Shown: positions 53,197 through 62,447, counted from the stretch's first letter. The stretch: 64,000 nt of DNA from Leptolyngbya sp. FACHB-261 (GCF_014696065.1 NZ_JACJPL010000027.1:1-64000); one strand, 5' to 3'. Notes: generated by a model from the letters alone, not told the origin. Numbers and translations: made by a program.

Positions 53197-53853
53197 ATGT
53201 TTTCTTTAAAACCTGTCCTACTAGCTGCTGTTGGCAGTTTCTTACTGGTAGCAACGGCTGGTGTCCCAGCTCAGGCAGCCATTATCAGTGGCAAGATTTC
53301 GGGGACAGTAACTCGCTTGATCGGAGGTTATGTTCCCGAAACGGTTAAGCTCGGTAGCCCAATCAGAGGCAGCTACAGCTACGACACGGAAATTCTCGCT
53401 GACTCCTCTGGTAAGCGAATCACAGCGTTTGACCTATCCATTGGCGATAATCCGTTCCGCTTTAGCATGGATGGCTTTTCCTACGGTGGGGAAGGTTCTG
53501 TGGACCCAGGGGCAGGGCATGACGGAAGCGATCTGCTCAGAGTAACTTTTGGACTACTCGAAGCGGGGGCTTTCTTTTACTATCCTGGTCTCATTGGTTT
53601 TGGCGGCCTGACTGCATCTGCATCTAGGGAAAGCGGATTTCTTTACCTCGAGTCAGGTCCGCGAATCCCTGAGCTGTTCGAGCTTTTTGGCTATATCGAG
53701 TCAAACAACATAGTTGCTGGCCCGAATGTTCCAGATGTCCCTGATGTCCCCGCAATCCCTGCACCGGGCTTAGCAACGGGCTTAATTGGCTTGGCAATCG
53801 CAGGTTGGCGTAAACAGCAACGCCAAGAGCAGGGCACTACCAAGGTTTCTTAG
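53197..53853 (+). CDS. PEP-CTERM-type exported protein, copy 2
   Basis: About 218 residues from MFSLKPVLLAAVGSFLL, where the signal peptide starts; the frame is open to 53119 but that part is the scar of another copy. The middle is near-identical in pattern to copy 1 (LIGGYVPETVKLGSPIRGSY). The linker VPDVPDVPAIPAPG is longer than in copy 1, and the tail has LATGLIGLAIAGWRKQQRQ. Same predicted export and surface location. Confidence 0.85.
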   Translation: MFSLKPVLLAAVGSFLLVATAGVPAQAAIISGKISGTVTRLIGGYVPETVKLGSPIRGSYSYDTEILADSSGKRITAFDLSIGDNPFRFSMDGFSYGGEGSVDPGAGHDGSDLLRVTFGLLEAGAFFYYPGLIGFGGLTASASRESGFLYLESGPRIPELFELFGYIESNNIVAGPNVPDVPDVPAIPAPGLATGLIGLAIAGWRKQQRQEQGTTKVS

Positions 53854-53888
53854 TTTCACCTGCTTAAATCGGACTTAACAGAGGCAAG

Positions 53889-54515
53889 ATGTTCTCTTTC
53901 AATCACGCATTGCAGGTTGCTGTTAGCAGCCTAGTGCTAGCAGCGGCAGTTGGAATTCCGGCTCAAGCTGCGCTCATCAGCGGCAGGATTTCAGGAACAG
54001 TGACTCGGGTTGAAGGACTTCCCCAACTCCCTGAGGGAATCAAGCTGGGTAGCCTGATTCAAGGAACCTATAGCTACGATACTGACCAGCTTTTAGATGG
54101 AATACCCCAAAGTAAGGTCATCACAGCCTTTAATTTATCTATCGGCGATAACCCCTTCAACTTTGACCTAAGCACTCTTGATCCTAGTTCTTCAGTGGAT
54201 ATAGGTGCGGGGACTGGCGGTACGGATCTGGTACGGGCATTTTTCCGAGGTGACGCAGTTTCGCAGTTTATCTTTGGTGTAGATCAGGAACCGACCAGCT
54301 TTGGCAGCCTTTTTGCTTCTCCAGTCAACGGGAATGGGTTTCTTTCTCTTGCATCGGGCCGTGGTGACTTCTTCGGCTATGTCGAGTCAGATAACATCGT
54401 TGCTGGCTCTGATGTTCCTGCGATTCCAGTACCGGGGTTGGCTCCGGGCTTAGTTGGCTTGGGAGTTGCCTGGTCTAGACGGCGGCGCTTGCAGAAAGCT
54501 GAGGCGACTCGCTAG
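53889..54515 (+). CDS. PEP-CTERM-type exported protein, copy 3
   Basis: 208 residues from MFSFNHALQVAVSSLVL, 35 nt after copy 2. It is the most diverged copy: ISGRISGTVTRVEGLP, then KLGSLIQGTYSYDTDQ and SIGDNPFNFDLS. The sorting tail is VPAIPVPGLAPGLVGLGVAW with a SRRRR cluster. A 9-bp hairpin at 54547-54569 may end the transcript of the whole set. Confidence 0.85.
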   Translation: MFSFNHALQVAVSSLVLAAAVGIPAQAALISGRISGTVTRVEGLPQLPEGIKLGSLIQGTYSYDTDQLLDGIPQSKVITAFNLSIGDNPFNFDLSTLDPSSSVDIGAGTGGTDLVRAFFRGDAVSQFIFGVDQEPTSFGSLFASPVNGNGFLSLASGRGDFFGYVESDNIVAGSDVPAIPVPGLAPGLVGLGVAWSRRRRLQKAEATR

Positions 54516-54546
54516 CTTCGCCTAGTGACTACCTTGAGAGGTGCTG

Positions 54547-54569
54547 GGGGCTTGGCAATGCCAAGCCCC
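54547..54569 (+). terminator. hairpin after the PEP-CTERM set
   Basis: Arms 54547-54555 and 54561-54569 (GGGGCTTGG and its complement) with a 5-nt loop. It has no T-tract, so terminator activity is uncertain. Confidence 0.45.
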
Positions 54570-54739
54570 TACGTGCATTGGGTTGCAGGCAAGGGGGAAG
54601 GGCTCTATCAAGGGCTCTGGAACCGTTACAAAAACTGAAACCTTAGGGTGTAGAACTCTTCCCAGGCGCTACGGTCTAACCAAGTGAAGGTTGCTGAACG
54701 CCTTCTATGTTGGCCTTTGAAGCTTTGGGAGTAGGAAAC

Positions 54740-56218
54740 ATGCGAACGGTTGTGCCAGTCTTGGCTTGCGTTATGCCTCTAGGCTTGCTGGCGGCTTATA
54801 CCCTGTTAACTTTTCGAACTCCCGAGGCTATTGCTGTTCCTGTAACCCCTGAACCCATGCCAAGCTCACAACCGGCTCGCGAGCAGCCCTTGACGCCTGA
54901 AGCCTATCGGCGCTACCAGCAGGTGGTTAGCCAAACCGTTGGTATGGTCCGGGACCAGGCGGCGCAGAAGCTAGCCCAGAGCTTTGGTCTGCGTGTTCTA
55001 GACCTCACCTGGGAGGATACTGGGCGCTATAAGAACTCGGCGGTGGGGCCAAATATCAGCGATATGACGATTCAGGTGCAGCAGCGCAATCCGCAGACGG
55101 GGCAATACGAGCTGAGCCTGATGCCGGTGATTCGTCATCCCAACTTCTCGGATGAGTCGGCGGATGTGCCCTTAGATCGCTTCTTTCTGCTGGTGGGTAA
55201 TGAGAAAGGCCGGTCGCTGGAGCGGGTGTCGCTGCGGCAGTTCTTGGGCAATCCCCGGCGCTATTTGAGTCAGCCAAACTCCTGGCGGGGGTCACGGAAT
55301 TCGCTGCTGGCGGAGCGAGATACGCACGCGTTGGTCAGTGCTCAGGCTTGTTTTCTGCCGATTCCCAGTGGCGGCAAGGCGCAGTTTAACCCGGTCCTGT
55401 TCAACTACCAGTCTTATTCAGGGGACCCAGCGGTCTTAACAATTTTGGCAACGCGGGAAGGCACCAGCGTCACAGTGATCGACAATCAGCGCGACAACTT
55501 TGAGGCGGGGCGAACCTGGGGACAGCGCTTGTTCTTCAATCAGAACGGCGAACGGGCCAGTTTGACGGGGCAGCGCGAGAGCGACTTTAGCACGACCGGA
55601 GCGGGCAACCGTCCGACGCCTCAATCACCGGTAGTGACTGCTGCAGGGCAGGAGGGCTTGAATATGGTGATGCTAATTCAGGTGCCTCTGAAGCAGAAAC
55701 AGCCGATGCGAACGCCGATGCCGATGGCCGCACCCATGGGCGCCGCTACTGCCGAGATGGCACCCCAACGGCGACGCAGCGATGTGGAAGCAGCCGTGAT
55801 TGGTCACGGTGCAGTAGAGGGGCCATTCACTGAGATTGACAACTTGGAGATCGAGCGGGATCCTCAGTTCCCGGTGCGGGTAACGGTGCAGTTTTATAAG
55901 GCCACCAGCAATGGTGTGGTGGCTGAGCAGGATATGCGGGAGATTCAGCGGCAGATTGCGCGAGTCTATGCCGATGCTGACTATGTGGGCAGTTTGGTCA
56001 CGGGCGGGGAGACAAGCCGCCCCACCGAGTACGAAGGCCCGAAGCAAGAGCCGCGCGGCTGGTGGGATGCCTTCTGGCGTCGTCATGAAGCCAATACTGG
56101 GCAATCACGGTTAGAGGCGCTAGAGATGTTGCGGCGTCTGCGTGGTCAGAACTGGATGCCCAATTCCGAGGAGGAGCTGCGGCGAGCGTTGGAAGAGTCG
56201 AGGAGGCAACCCGACTAG
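54740..56218 (+). CDS. membrane-anchored or exported protein of unknown function
   Basis: 492 residues from MRTVVPVLACVMPLG; AGGA lies 5 nt upstream, better than the ATG at 54707. An N-terminal hydrophobic helix is followed by a Pro-rich linker. A large domain (about 65-330) includes LRVLDLTWEDTGRYKNSAVGP and LVSAQACFLPIPSGGKAQFNP. The C-terminal part has a Met/Pro stretch and a charged coiled segment (SRLEALEMLRRLRGQ). I do not recognise the family. A perfect 20-bp hairpin follows 20 nt after the stop. Confidence 0.7.
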   Translation: MRTVVPVLACVMPLGLLAAYTLLTFRTPEAIAVPVTPEPMPSSQPAREQPLTPEAYRRYQQVVSQTVGMVRDQAAQKLAQSFGLRVLDLTWEDTGRYKNSAVGPNISDMTIQVQQRNPQTGQYELSLMPVIRHPNFSDESADVPLDRFFLLVGNEKGRSLERVSLRQFLGNPRRYLSQPNSWRGSRNSLLAERDTHALVSAQACFLPIPSGGKAQFNPVLFNYQSYSGDPAVLTILATREGTSVTVIDNQRDNFEAGRTWGQRLFFNQNGERASLTGQRESDFSTTGAGNRPTPQSPVVTAAGQEGLNMVMLIQVPLKQKQPMRTPMPMAAPMGAATAEMAPQRRRSDVEAAVIGHGAVEGPFTEIDNLEIERDPQFPVRVTVQFYKATSNGVVAEQDMREIQRQIARVYADADYVGSLVTGGETSRPTEYEGPKQEPRGWWDAFWRRHEANTGQSRLEALEMLRRLRGQNWMPNSEEELRRALEESRRQPD

Positions 56219-56238
56219 ACCCGCTCAACCAAAACCCT

Positions 56239-56281
56239 ACCCCTCCCGACCTCCCCTTGTTAAGGGGAGGTCGGGAGGGGT
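56239..56281. repeat. perfect 20-bp hairpin, dispersed-repeat type
   Basis: Arms 56239-56258 and 56262-56281 are exact complements with a 3-nt loop (CCCCTCCCGACCTCCCCTT in the left arm). It lies between convergent genes and can terminate both. The composition matches hairpin repeats scattered in cyanobacterial genomes and partly the one at 4281-4330. Confidence 0.8.
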
Positions 56282-56297
56282 CAATGGGTAGCGCCTG

Positions 56298-56516
56298 TTA
56301 GCCATCTGGCTTACTAGACTCACTCAACAGAAACGTCAGGGTACTGAGGGTTGCGTTGAGTTTGCGGATGTCGCTACTTAAGGCTGTGAGTTGCATCAGC
56401 ATCTCCTGGCGGGTCGCGCTGATTGCTTGCATTTGGCGACAGTGGCAATCGTCAACCAGTTGACCTAGACGCTGCTCCAGCGCCTCTAGTGTGTCAGTCC
56501 CCGTGTGCGAAGTCAT
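56298..56516 (-). CDS. small coiled-coil protein (72 aa)
   Basis: From MTSHTGTDTLEALEQRLGQLV; the frame extends to 56645 with a basic, less convincing N-terminus. Heptad-like Leu spacing runs through LEALEQRLGQLVDD and LMQLTALSSDIRKLNATL. It has a CHCR motif at about 26. No family was recognised; it might be an oligomerising partner or regulator. Confidence 0.45.
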   Translation of the reverse strand: MTSHTGTDTLEALEQRLGQLVDDCHCRQMQAISATRQEMLMQLTALSSDIRKLNATLSTLTFLLSESSKPDG

Positions 56517-56969
56517 GGTAATAAATCTCGCAAGAATAAAATGCACCCAGCGCAACCGCAGCAAATGTCCCAGCCTTGGCTTTTGGCAAGCCGCAGGAGT
56601 TTCTCCTGGGACTTGAAGGTTAGCTTTTGGGTCATCTGCTTCCACGATAGGAAGGGGGGTTAAAGATCGCCCTCACCTGTTAGCAGGATTGGAGTTTGAT
56701 TTCTGTGCTAGCCAATTAGAAGGACAAGGCAAGATTCTATTGGGGTAGGGACAAGGCAAGACCTTGTCCCTACAGGGGTTTTGCGTTTATTTTGGGTAGA
56801 TTGAATTGCGGATCTTTAGGGTTGGCTGTGCAGGGGAACTAGCTTTTAGTAGCTACTTTTAATGACCCTATTTTGGCTGTTGAGTTTGCAGTAGAAATGA
56901 TTAACTCAAGGCTCAACTCTATTGCTGTTAGCGGTATCACAGCCTTGAGTTGTTTTGTCTCTCGCCGGG
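56517..56969. other. intergenic region with a palindromic repeat
   Basis: About 450 nt. A 12-bp hairpin pairs 56745-56756 with 56762-56773 (GTAGGGACAAGG and its complement), the same type as the palindromes at 62451-62691. No gene was identified. Confidence 0.5.
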
Positions 56970-57989
56970 CTATGACTGTGCTTGTGGATCAAGAGATAAC
57001 TGCTGTAGAACAACTGGCAAATCTGGGGTCAAACGCTTTAGCCAACCTCGCTCTGCAAGCACTTGCTCAAGGCTGCGTCCCTGCTTCACTTCGGCTGCTA
57101 ATTGCTGTAATTCCTGGCTGGTGAAATCGCTTTGCAGGTAGGCGCGTGTCAGGCTAATCAGCAAGTACTCATAGTCATTGCCATCGACTTCGCGCATCAT
57201 TGTGTGCGGCACTTTGAGCTTCTGGTCGAAGCAGGCATACCAACTGTGGGGCTGTGCTTGCACTGCATTCTCAAACAAAGCCTGATGCTCGCTATTGCTG
57301 GCGGACCAGTCGCTTTCACTGGAGACTAGCAGCAAGGGGGCACCGCGTTGGGTCTGGGCCAATTGCAACACTTCACGGCCTAAATCTAGAAAGATTTGCA
57401 GAGCCGAGAGGCGAAAGCCGGGGTAACCATGCTGAGTGACTGTATCTGGAGCCTTAAGCCAGGGCAGGTAAATCAGATGATCTAGGGGTTTGGCGGCTTC
57501 GATCGCCCAATTGAGCACCTTGGGGCTGGAGCCCAGATAGGGCGCGTAGAGCATGGCCCGCTCCACCTCAGCCGCGTGGGTGAAGGCGAGCCAGGCTGCT
57601 AGCGTACCGCCACTGGAGAGGCCCGACACAATCACCTGCTCGCCCAAGGCCTGGGCCTGCCGGAGCCAGTGCTCTGCAAACTCCAGATAGGGCTCAATGA
57701 GATCGGACAAAGGCGGTGGCTGGTCGGCTCCCCAATCGCCCTGGCAACCGTGACCAGGCTGCAAGGGTGCAACCACGTTGTAGCCCAGGTCGTACAAGGC
57801 TGGTCCCACAGAATCGAATTGCTCAGGGCAGGCGGTGAAGCCATGAAAGAACAGCACCACCCGCTCTGTCTTGCGGTCCTGCAACCAGAAGCGCGAACGG
57901 CAGCCCTCGTTTAAGGACTGCTCATCTTCTTGGTGACGGATGGTTTGCCGCAATTCAGCCGCGAACTGGGGGTAAGAAGTGCTGGTCAT
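56970..57989 (-). CDS. alpha/beta hydrolase (esterase/lipase-like)
   Basis: 339 residues from MTSTSYPQFAAELRQ; the frame is open to 58019. The alpha/beta fold has the oxyanion HGFTACP, the nucleophile elbow GLSSGG, a late Asp region (SSESDWSASN) and catalytic His in KVPHTMMREVDGNDY. There is no signal peptide. A C-terminal helical extension of about 50 residues follows. Substrate unknown; a small ester or lipid is likely. It is divergent from the FAD oxidase. Confidence 0.85.
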   Translation of the reverse strand: MTSTSYPQFAAELRQTIRHQEDEQSLNEGCRSRFWLQDRKTERVVLFFHGFTACPEQFDSVGPALYDLGYNVVAPLQPGHGCQGDWGADQPPPLSDLIEPYLEFAEHWLRQAQALGEQVIVSGLSSGGTLAAWLAFTHAAEVERAMLYAPYLGSSPKVLNWAIEAAKPLDHLIYLPWLKAPDTVTQHGYPGFRLSALQIFLDLGREVLQLAQTQRGAPLLLVSSESDWSASNSEHQALFENAVQAQPHSWYACFDQKLKVPHTMMREVDGNDYEYLLISLTRAYLQSDFTSQELQQLAAEVKQGRSLEQVLAERGWLKRLTPDLPVVLQQLSLDPQAQS

Positions 57990-58166
57990 AGGCAGACGGT
58001 TTGCAGACGAGTGGGCCAAATCATTGGGACAGGGCTAGATTCGAGCGGAGCTGATTGGCAAGTGAGCGGGTTCGAGCTGAGAGTAGTCTAATCAGAACAG
58101 GGCTGGAATCTATCTGGAGTCTTTGAGCGGCCCTAAAGGGAGCGGGCCAGTGAAGGGAGAGGTGTA

Positions 58167-59303
58167 GTGAAGGTCATTGTTGTTGGGGCTGGCATCATGG
58201 GTCTGGCAGCAGCCTGGGCTCTACATTGCCACGGGCACCAAGTTGAGGTTTATGAGCAAGGCTCGATTCCTAACCCTTTGGGCTCCTCAGTTGACCAGCA
58301 CCGCCTGATCCGCTTTCCCTACGGCAGCGAGCGGGGCTATACGCGTATGGTGGCTGAGGCTTACCAGGCTTGGGAGCAGCTGTGGGCTGATCTAGAAGGT
58401 GCAAACGACCTAGGCGAAAGGGATCCAGGCAAGGGGCTCTATGCAACCACGGGCACGCTGGTTCTGGTGAGCAATGCTGAGCAGTGGGCAGCAGAGTCCG
58501 CCGCCACGATGGAGCAACTAGGTCTGCCGGTGTCCTGGCTCAGCCCTGACCAGGTGAGACAGGCCTTTCCGCTGCTAGAGCTGGATGGTGTGAGCCGTGC
58601 TTTTCATCTTCAGAGTGGCGGGGTGCTGCTGGCAGAACGGATTGTTGCGGCGCTGGCTCAGCACTTAGCGCGGCAGGGCGTAGCTCTGCATTCGCATCAG
58701 GCAGTGTGGGAGTTGGACCCGGAGCGGGCGCGGCTGGTTCTAGCGGATGGCTCAGTGGTGGGAGCCGACAGGCTGGTGATTGCGGCAGGGCCTTGGGTCA
58801 GTCGGCTGCTACCGGATCTAGCTAAGCGGGTGACGCCTTCGCGCCAAGTGGTGGTTTACCTGGAGCCACCGGCGGAGCTGGCTTCTGCCTGGGCTGCAAT
58901 GCCAATGGTGCTGGATATTGACCCCCAGTCTGGGCTCTATCTGGTGCCGCCGGTTTTGGGGACAGGGCTGAAGCTGGGCAACCACTGCTTTACGCTGGCT
59001 GGCGACCCAGATTGCGAACGCATACCGACTGCGGCGGAAGCCCAAGCCATGTTTGAGCAGGGTCGGCATCGGCTCAAAGACTTTGACCGCTATCGCCTCC
59101 AGAGCACCCGCACCTGCTTCTACACGGTGGAGGCGAACGAGCAGTTTATTCTTGAGCCCGTAGGCAACGCTTGGTTGATGACTGGCTTCTCCGGCCACGG
59201 CTTCAAGTTTGCCTCAGTGTTGGGCTTGGCGCTGGCGGAAACGCTGGCAGGTAAACGAACGGCAGCAGAGCTGAGTCAGTGGGCAGCAGGTCAGGCAGAC
59301 TGA
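58167..59303 (+). CDS. FAD-dependent amine oxidase, MSOX/MTOX (sarcosine oxidase-like)
   Basis: 378 residues from a GTG. The FAD-binding motif GAGIMGLAAAWALHCHGH begins the protein, followed by the DAO fold (QHRLIRFPYGSERGYTRM, LQSGGVLLAERIV, VIAAGPWVSRLLP, GFSGHGFKFA). The pattern QHR.IR and the length fit monomeric sarcosine oxidase or N-methyltryptophan oxidase. The conserved Cys that would hold the flavin covalently appears absent at GFSGHGFKFA but sits in TRTCFYTVEANEQF. Substrate is an N-methyl amino acid by family; the exact one is unknown. Confidence 0.85.
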   Translation: MKVIVVGAGIMGLAAAWALHCHGHQVEVYEQGSIPNPLGSSVDQHRLIRFPYGSERGYTRMVAEAYQAWEQLWADLEGANDLGERDPGKGLYATTGTLVLVSNAEQWAAESAATMEQLGLPVSWLSPDQVRQAFPLLELDGVSRAFHLQSGGVLLAERIVAALAQHLARQGVALHSHQAVWELDPERARLVLADGSVVGADRLVIAAGPWVSRLLPDLAKRVTPSRQVVVYLEPPAELASAWAAMPMVLDIDPQSGLYLVPPVLGTGLKLGNHCFTLAGDPDCERIPTAAEAQAMFEQGRHRLKDFDRYRLQSTRTCFYTVEANEQFILEPVGNAWLMTGFSGHGFKFASVLGLALAETLAGKRTAAELSQWAAGQAD

Positions 59304-59342
59304 GGGCCGAGGGCTGGTCTGGAAGCGCAGATGCTTAGCGAG

Positions 59343-59570
59343 GAAGGGGCAGACCCTTCTGCCGGATGCACCAGACCCCTCCGGGAAAGGGTCGTACCCC
59401 TCCGGCAAGGGGTTGGGTGCTAGGCAAACTAGGGCTTGACCCCTCCGCGGAAGGGTTAGGTGCTTAACCGGGAAGGGTGCAACCCCTCCGTGGAAGGGTG
59501 CGACCCATAGCTCGGAAGGGTGTGACCCCTCCGTGGAGGGGTACGACCCATAAAAATAAGGGTCAATGCC
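59343..59570. repeat. array of short GACCCCTCC-type palindromes
   Basis: About eight imperfect copies of a 16-21 bp palindrome, core ACCCCTCCGNGGAAGGGGT, follow one another from about 59343 to 59570. Clear copies start near 59371, 59395, 59439, 59489 and 59526. It has no coding potential and lies between the oxidase and the STAND-like gene. Confidence 0.8.
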
Positions 59571-59748
59571 TGTTTAGGAAAGGGCAGAGCCTGATCAAGA
59601 AATGTCGATGTCTAATTGGGAAGGGCGCTCCTCTGAGCAACAGGCGTTGATGCCTTTGGGTGCAAAAAAGGCCCTGATCTGTTGGGCTAGGGATGGACAG
59701 GTGGTCAGTGAGTACACTGACGCTTAAGCCACCGGGTCCTGCCAGTAG

Positions 59749-61476
59749 ATGAGCATTCAAGTTAGCGTTGACGCACTAGAGCCAGAAGACAGGGCACGCT
59801 ATTTAGACTTTGCCGTCTTTCCTGAAGACACGTTGATTCCTGAAGCAGTCTTGCAGACGTTTTGGGCACCCGAAGGGCTGGATCAGCATGGCACTCAGGC
59901 TGTCATAAACCGACTGGTGAAGCGGTCACTGTTACAGAGAAACGAGCAAGGGAAATTAAGCCTGCAAAACCTTCAACGGAATTATGTGCGTAAGCAAGTG
60001 AGTGACTTGCTTGCATTGCATAACCGTTTACTAAATGCTTATTGGGCAAAGTGTGAGGATAGCTGGTCTTCTGGCCCCAATGATGGTTATTTCTTTGAGC
60101 ATCTGGCCGCTCACCTTAAAGCAGCAGGACGAAACGAGGAGCTTTACCGGTTGCTCACTGAGTCAGCTGATTGGATGGAGGCTAAGCTCGTAGCTTGCGC
60201 TGGAGAGAGTGCTTATGTTGCTGACCTGGAACTGGCAATTAGCAGCTTTACTGATCCACTAGAGCCCGATCAACTCCTAACGCTCAGCCAACTGTACACG
60301 GCACGGCAGGCGGTACAGCAACGCGTCAGCCCTCACACAGATGCTGCTTTAAAAACGCTGGTCTGGCTGGGACGAGAAGCAGAGGCCCTCAGCCATGCCC
60401 GGCTGCGACCAGATGCAAAAAGCAGATTTGTGAGCTTGATGACGGTTTACCAGGGGCTTTGGCAGAAAGGAGCGCACAACCCTAACCTGCTAAAAGAAGC
60501 AGAACCAGTAGCTCTAGCCATTAAGGACAGTACCCACCGGGGATGGGCATTAAGGGATCTCGCTACAGCAATGGCTCAAGCTGGGCAACCGCAGCAGGCA
60601 GCAGATGTCTTTAGCCAAGCTCAGCAAGTCGCTCTAGGCATTGAGCCCAATCACAACCAGGCAGGGGTATTAAGTCAGCTGGCTACAGCAATGGCTCAAG
60701 CCGGGCTGTTTAGCCAAGCTCAGCAAGTCGCTCTAGGCATTAAGCGCAGTGAAGACCAGGCAGGGGCATTAAGGGACCTCGCTACAGCACTAGCTCAAGC
60801 TGGGCAACCACAGCAGGCAGCAGATGTCTTTAGCCAAGCTCAGCAAGTCGCTTTAGGCATTAAGTCCGGTAAATCCCGGGCAGGGGTATTAAGTCAGCTG
60901 GCTACAGCAATGGCTCAAGCTGGACAGTTTAGCCAAGCTCAGCAAGTCGCTCTAGGCATTGAGGTCAGTACCGACCGGGCACGGGCATTAAGTCGGGTCG
61001 CTGTAGCAATGGCTCAAGCTGGGCAACCGCAGCAGGCGGCAGATGTCTTCAACCAAGCTCGGCAAGTGGCTCGAGGTATTAAACGCAGTTACAGGCGGGC
61101 AGAGGCATTAAGGGAGCTTGCTACGGCAATGGCTCAAGTGGGGCAGGTTCGCCAAGCTCAGCAAGTCGCTCTAGGCATTGAGCCCAGTAACAGCGCAGGG
61201 GTATTTAGTGACATCGCTACAGCGCTGGCCCAAGCGATGAGATTCGCGGAAGCGTTCGCCACAATGAGGCCACGAGAGCTTAATGTTTTTCTGTCTACTG
61301 TAGAGACTTGGACACCTGCATTTGAAAAGCTTGAGCCAGGGCTATCGGCCAAAGTTTTAGGCGAAGCTGTGCGCATTGCGAACTGGGTAAGCCTAAGCCA
61401 GCAGAAGATTCATGAGCTGCTGCGTGTGACTGATACTGGAACAGAGGTATCCAGGGAAAAGGAAACGCCATGCTAA
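59749..61476 (+). CDS. STAND (NB-ARC) protein lacking its NTPase: winged-helix plus TPR-like repeats
   Basis: 575 residues. Residues 1-100 match the winged-helix part that follows NB-ARC domains in cyanobacterial AP-ATPases (RARYLDFAVFPEDTLIPE, then INRLVKRSLLQRNEQGKLSL). There is no P-loop or other NTPase motif. Residues 260-510 contain TPR-like repeats of alternating length, about 40 and 33 aa (LATAMAQAGQPQQAADVF, then LATAMAQAGLFSQAQQVA), which pair into a 73-aa super-repeat. The upstream 450 nt shows no NTPase remains. It may be a 5'-truncated remnant or a real stand-alone regulator. Its stop overlaps the antitoxin gene by 7 nt. Confidence 0.7.
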   Translation: MSIQVSVDALEPEDRARYLDFAVFPEDTLIPEAVLQTFWAPEGLDQHGTQAVINRLVKRSLLQRNEQGKLSLQNLQRNYVRKQVSDLLALHNRLLNAYWAKCEDSWSSGPNDGYFFEHLAAHLKAAGRNEELYRLLTESADWMEAKLVACAGESAYVADLELAISSFTDPLEPDQLLTLSQLYTARQAVQQRVSPHTDAALKTLVWLGREAEALSHARLRPDAKSRFVSLMTVYQGLWQKGAHNPNLLKEAEPVALAIKDSTHRGWALRDLATAMAQAGQPQQAADVFSQAQQVALGIEPNHNQAGVLSQLATAMAQAGLFSQAQQVALGIKRSEDQAGALRDLATALAQAGQPQQAADVFSQAQQVALGIKSGKSRAGVLSQLATAMAQAGQFSQAQQVALGIEVSTDRARALSRVAVAMAQAGQPQQAADVFNQARQVARGIKRSYRRAEALRELATAMAQVGQVRQAQQVALGIEPSNSAGVFSDIATALAQAMRFAEAFATMRPRELNVFLSTVETWTPAFEKLEPGLSAKVLGEAVRIANWVSLSQQKIHELLRVTDTGTEVSREKETPC

Positions 61477-61727
61477 ATGGATTGCGGCAAAAGGTTGTCA
61501 TACAGCCCGGCGGCGTCATCGAGATTCGTTCGCTAGAACTTCCAGCTGGGGCAACCGCAGAGGTCATTGTGCTTCTAGATTCCCCCACTTCTGCCCCACA
61601 AACTGAGACACCTGAAGACCGAGGTTGGCCCCCGGGTTTCTTTGAAAGAACCGCAGGCGCTTGGCAAGGGGAACCTCTAACTCGTGGTGAGCAGGGGGAG
61701 TTTGAGCAACGGGATGAGCTTGTGTGA
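61470..61727 (+). CDS. vapB: VapB-like antitoxin
   Basis: 85 residues (MLNGLRQKVVIQPGGVIEI). The N-terminus resembles a short AbrB-like strand pattern, and the C-terminal tail (PPGFFERTAGAWQGEPLTRG) has the form of cyanobacterial antitoxins that precede PIN toxins. It overlaps the STAND-like gene by 7 nt upstream and the PIN gene by 4 nt downstream, so all three are coupled. It should bind and block the PIN toxin and repress the operon. Confidence 0.75.
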   Translation: MLNGLRQKVVIQPGGVIEIRSLELPAGATAEVIVLLDSPTSAPQTETPEDRGWPPGFFERTAGAWQGEPLTRGEQGEFEQRDELV

Positions 61728-62125
61728 CCTACCTGTTAGACACCAATGCTTGCATTGGCTATCTCACCCGTCGCAGCTCACCGATTGTGCAAAAGTTAGC
61801 GTTGCTGACGCCCCAGGATATTGTTCTCTGCGAGATTGTGAAGGCAGAACTTTACTATGGAGCCTACAAAGGCTCACGTCTAGAAAGCAATTTAGCAGTG
61901 CTGGACGAATTCTTCAGTCGCTTTGTTAGCCTGCCTTTTAACCAGGAAGCAGCCCAAGAGTATGGTCGTGTCCGCTCACACTTGGAGGCATTGGGTCTGC
62001 CCATTGGCCCACTAGATTTGCAGATTGCTGCAATTGCACTTGCCCACAACGTAACTCTGGTCACTCACAACACACGCGAATTCAGCCGTATTTCACAGCT
62101 GCGAATCGAAGACTGGGAGGCTTGA
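61724..62125 (+). CDS. vapC: VapC-family PIN RNase toxin
   Basis: 133 residues from GTG 61724. The PIN residues are D6 (LLDTNACI), E42 (KAELYYGA), D98 (GPLDLQIAA) and the THNTREF motif near 114-120. The THNTREF end marks the well-studied VapC group that cleaves initiator tRNA or 23S rRNA in other bacteria. It is translated from a GTGA overlap with vapB. Confidence 0.88.
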   Translation: MTYLLDTNACIGYLTRRSSPIVQKLALLTPQDIVLCEIVKAELYYGAYKGSRLESNLAVLDEFFSRFVSLPFNQEAAQEYGRVRSHLEALGLPIGPLDLQIAAIALAHNVTLVTHNTREFSRISQLRIEDWEA

Positions 62126-62447
62126 GCGGGGCGAGTAGCAATAGCTCTGCTCATGCCCAATCTTCCATTAAAGTTAGAGGCTGCTTGTTATGCTATTTCT
62201 TTAGGTATTGCACAGCGCCATTGCTTCTGATACCTTGATTCAATCAACAACTTAGGAGGACTTGCTTATTCAAAAAGCCCCGAACAACTTAAGCGCTACC
62301 TAGAAGCTAAACCAACTTCTAGATAGCTAACCCCCAAACTGCGACAGAGGCAGTCCGGCGGCTGACAGGTGATTTTAACACCTACTTAGCCACCCCGGCT
62401 TGCTATGCAAACCTCTCCGGGGTGGCTAACTCTTTGGCGGCCCGAAG
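62126..62447. other. intergenic region with a coding scar and a hairpin
   Basis: A frame at 62231-62326 reads YLDSINNLGGLAYSKSPEQL and then KRYLEAKPTSR before a TAG. It looks like the tail of a lost protein but has no start. A 13-bp stem pairs 62386-62398 with 62417-62429. Nothing else was seen. Confidence 0.35.
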
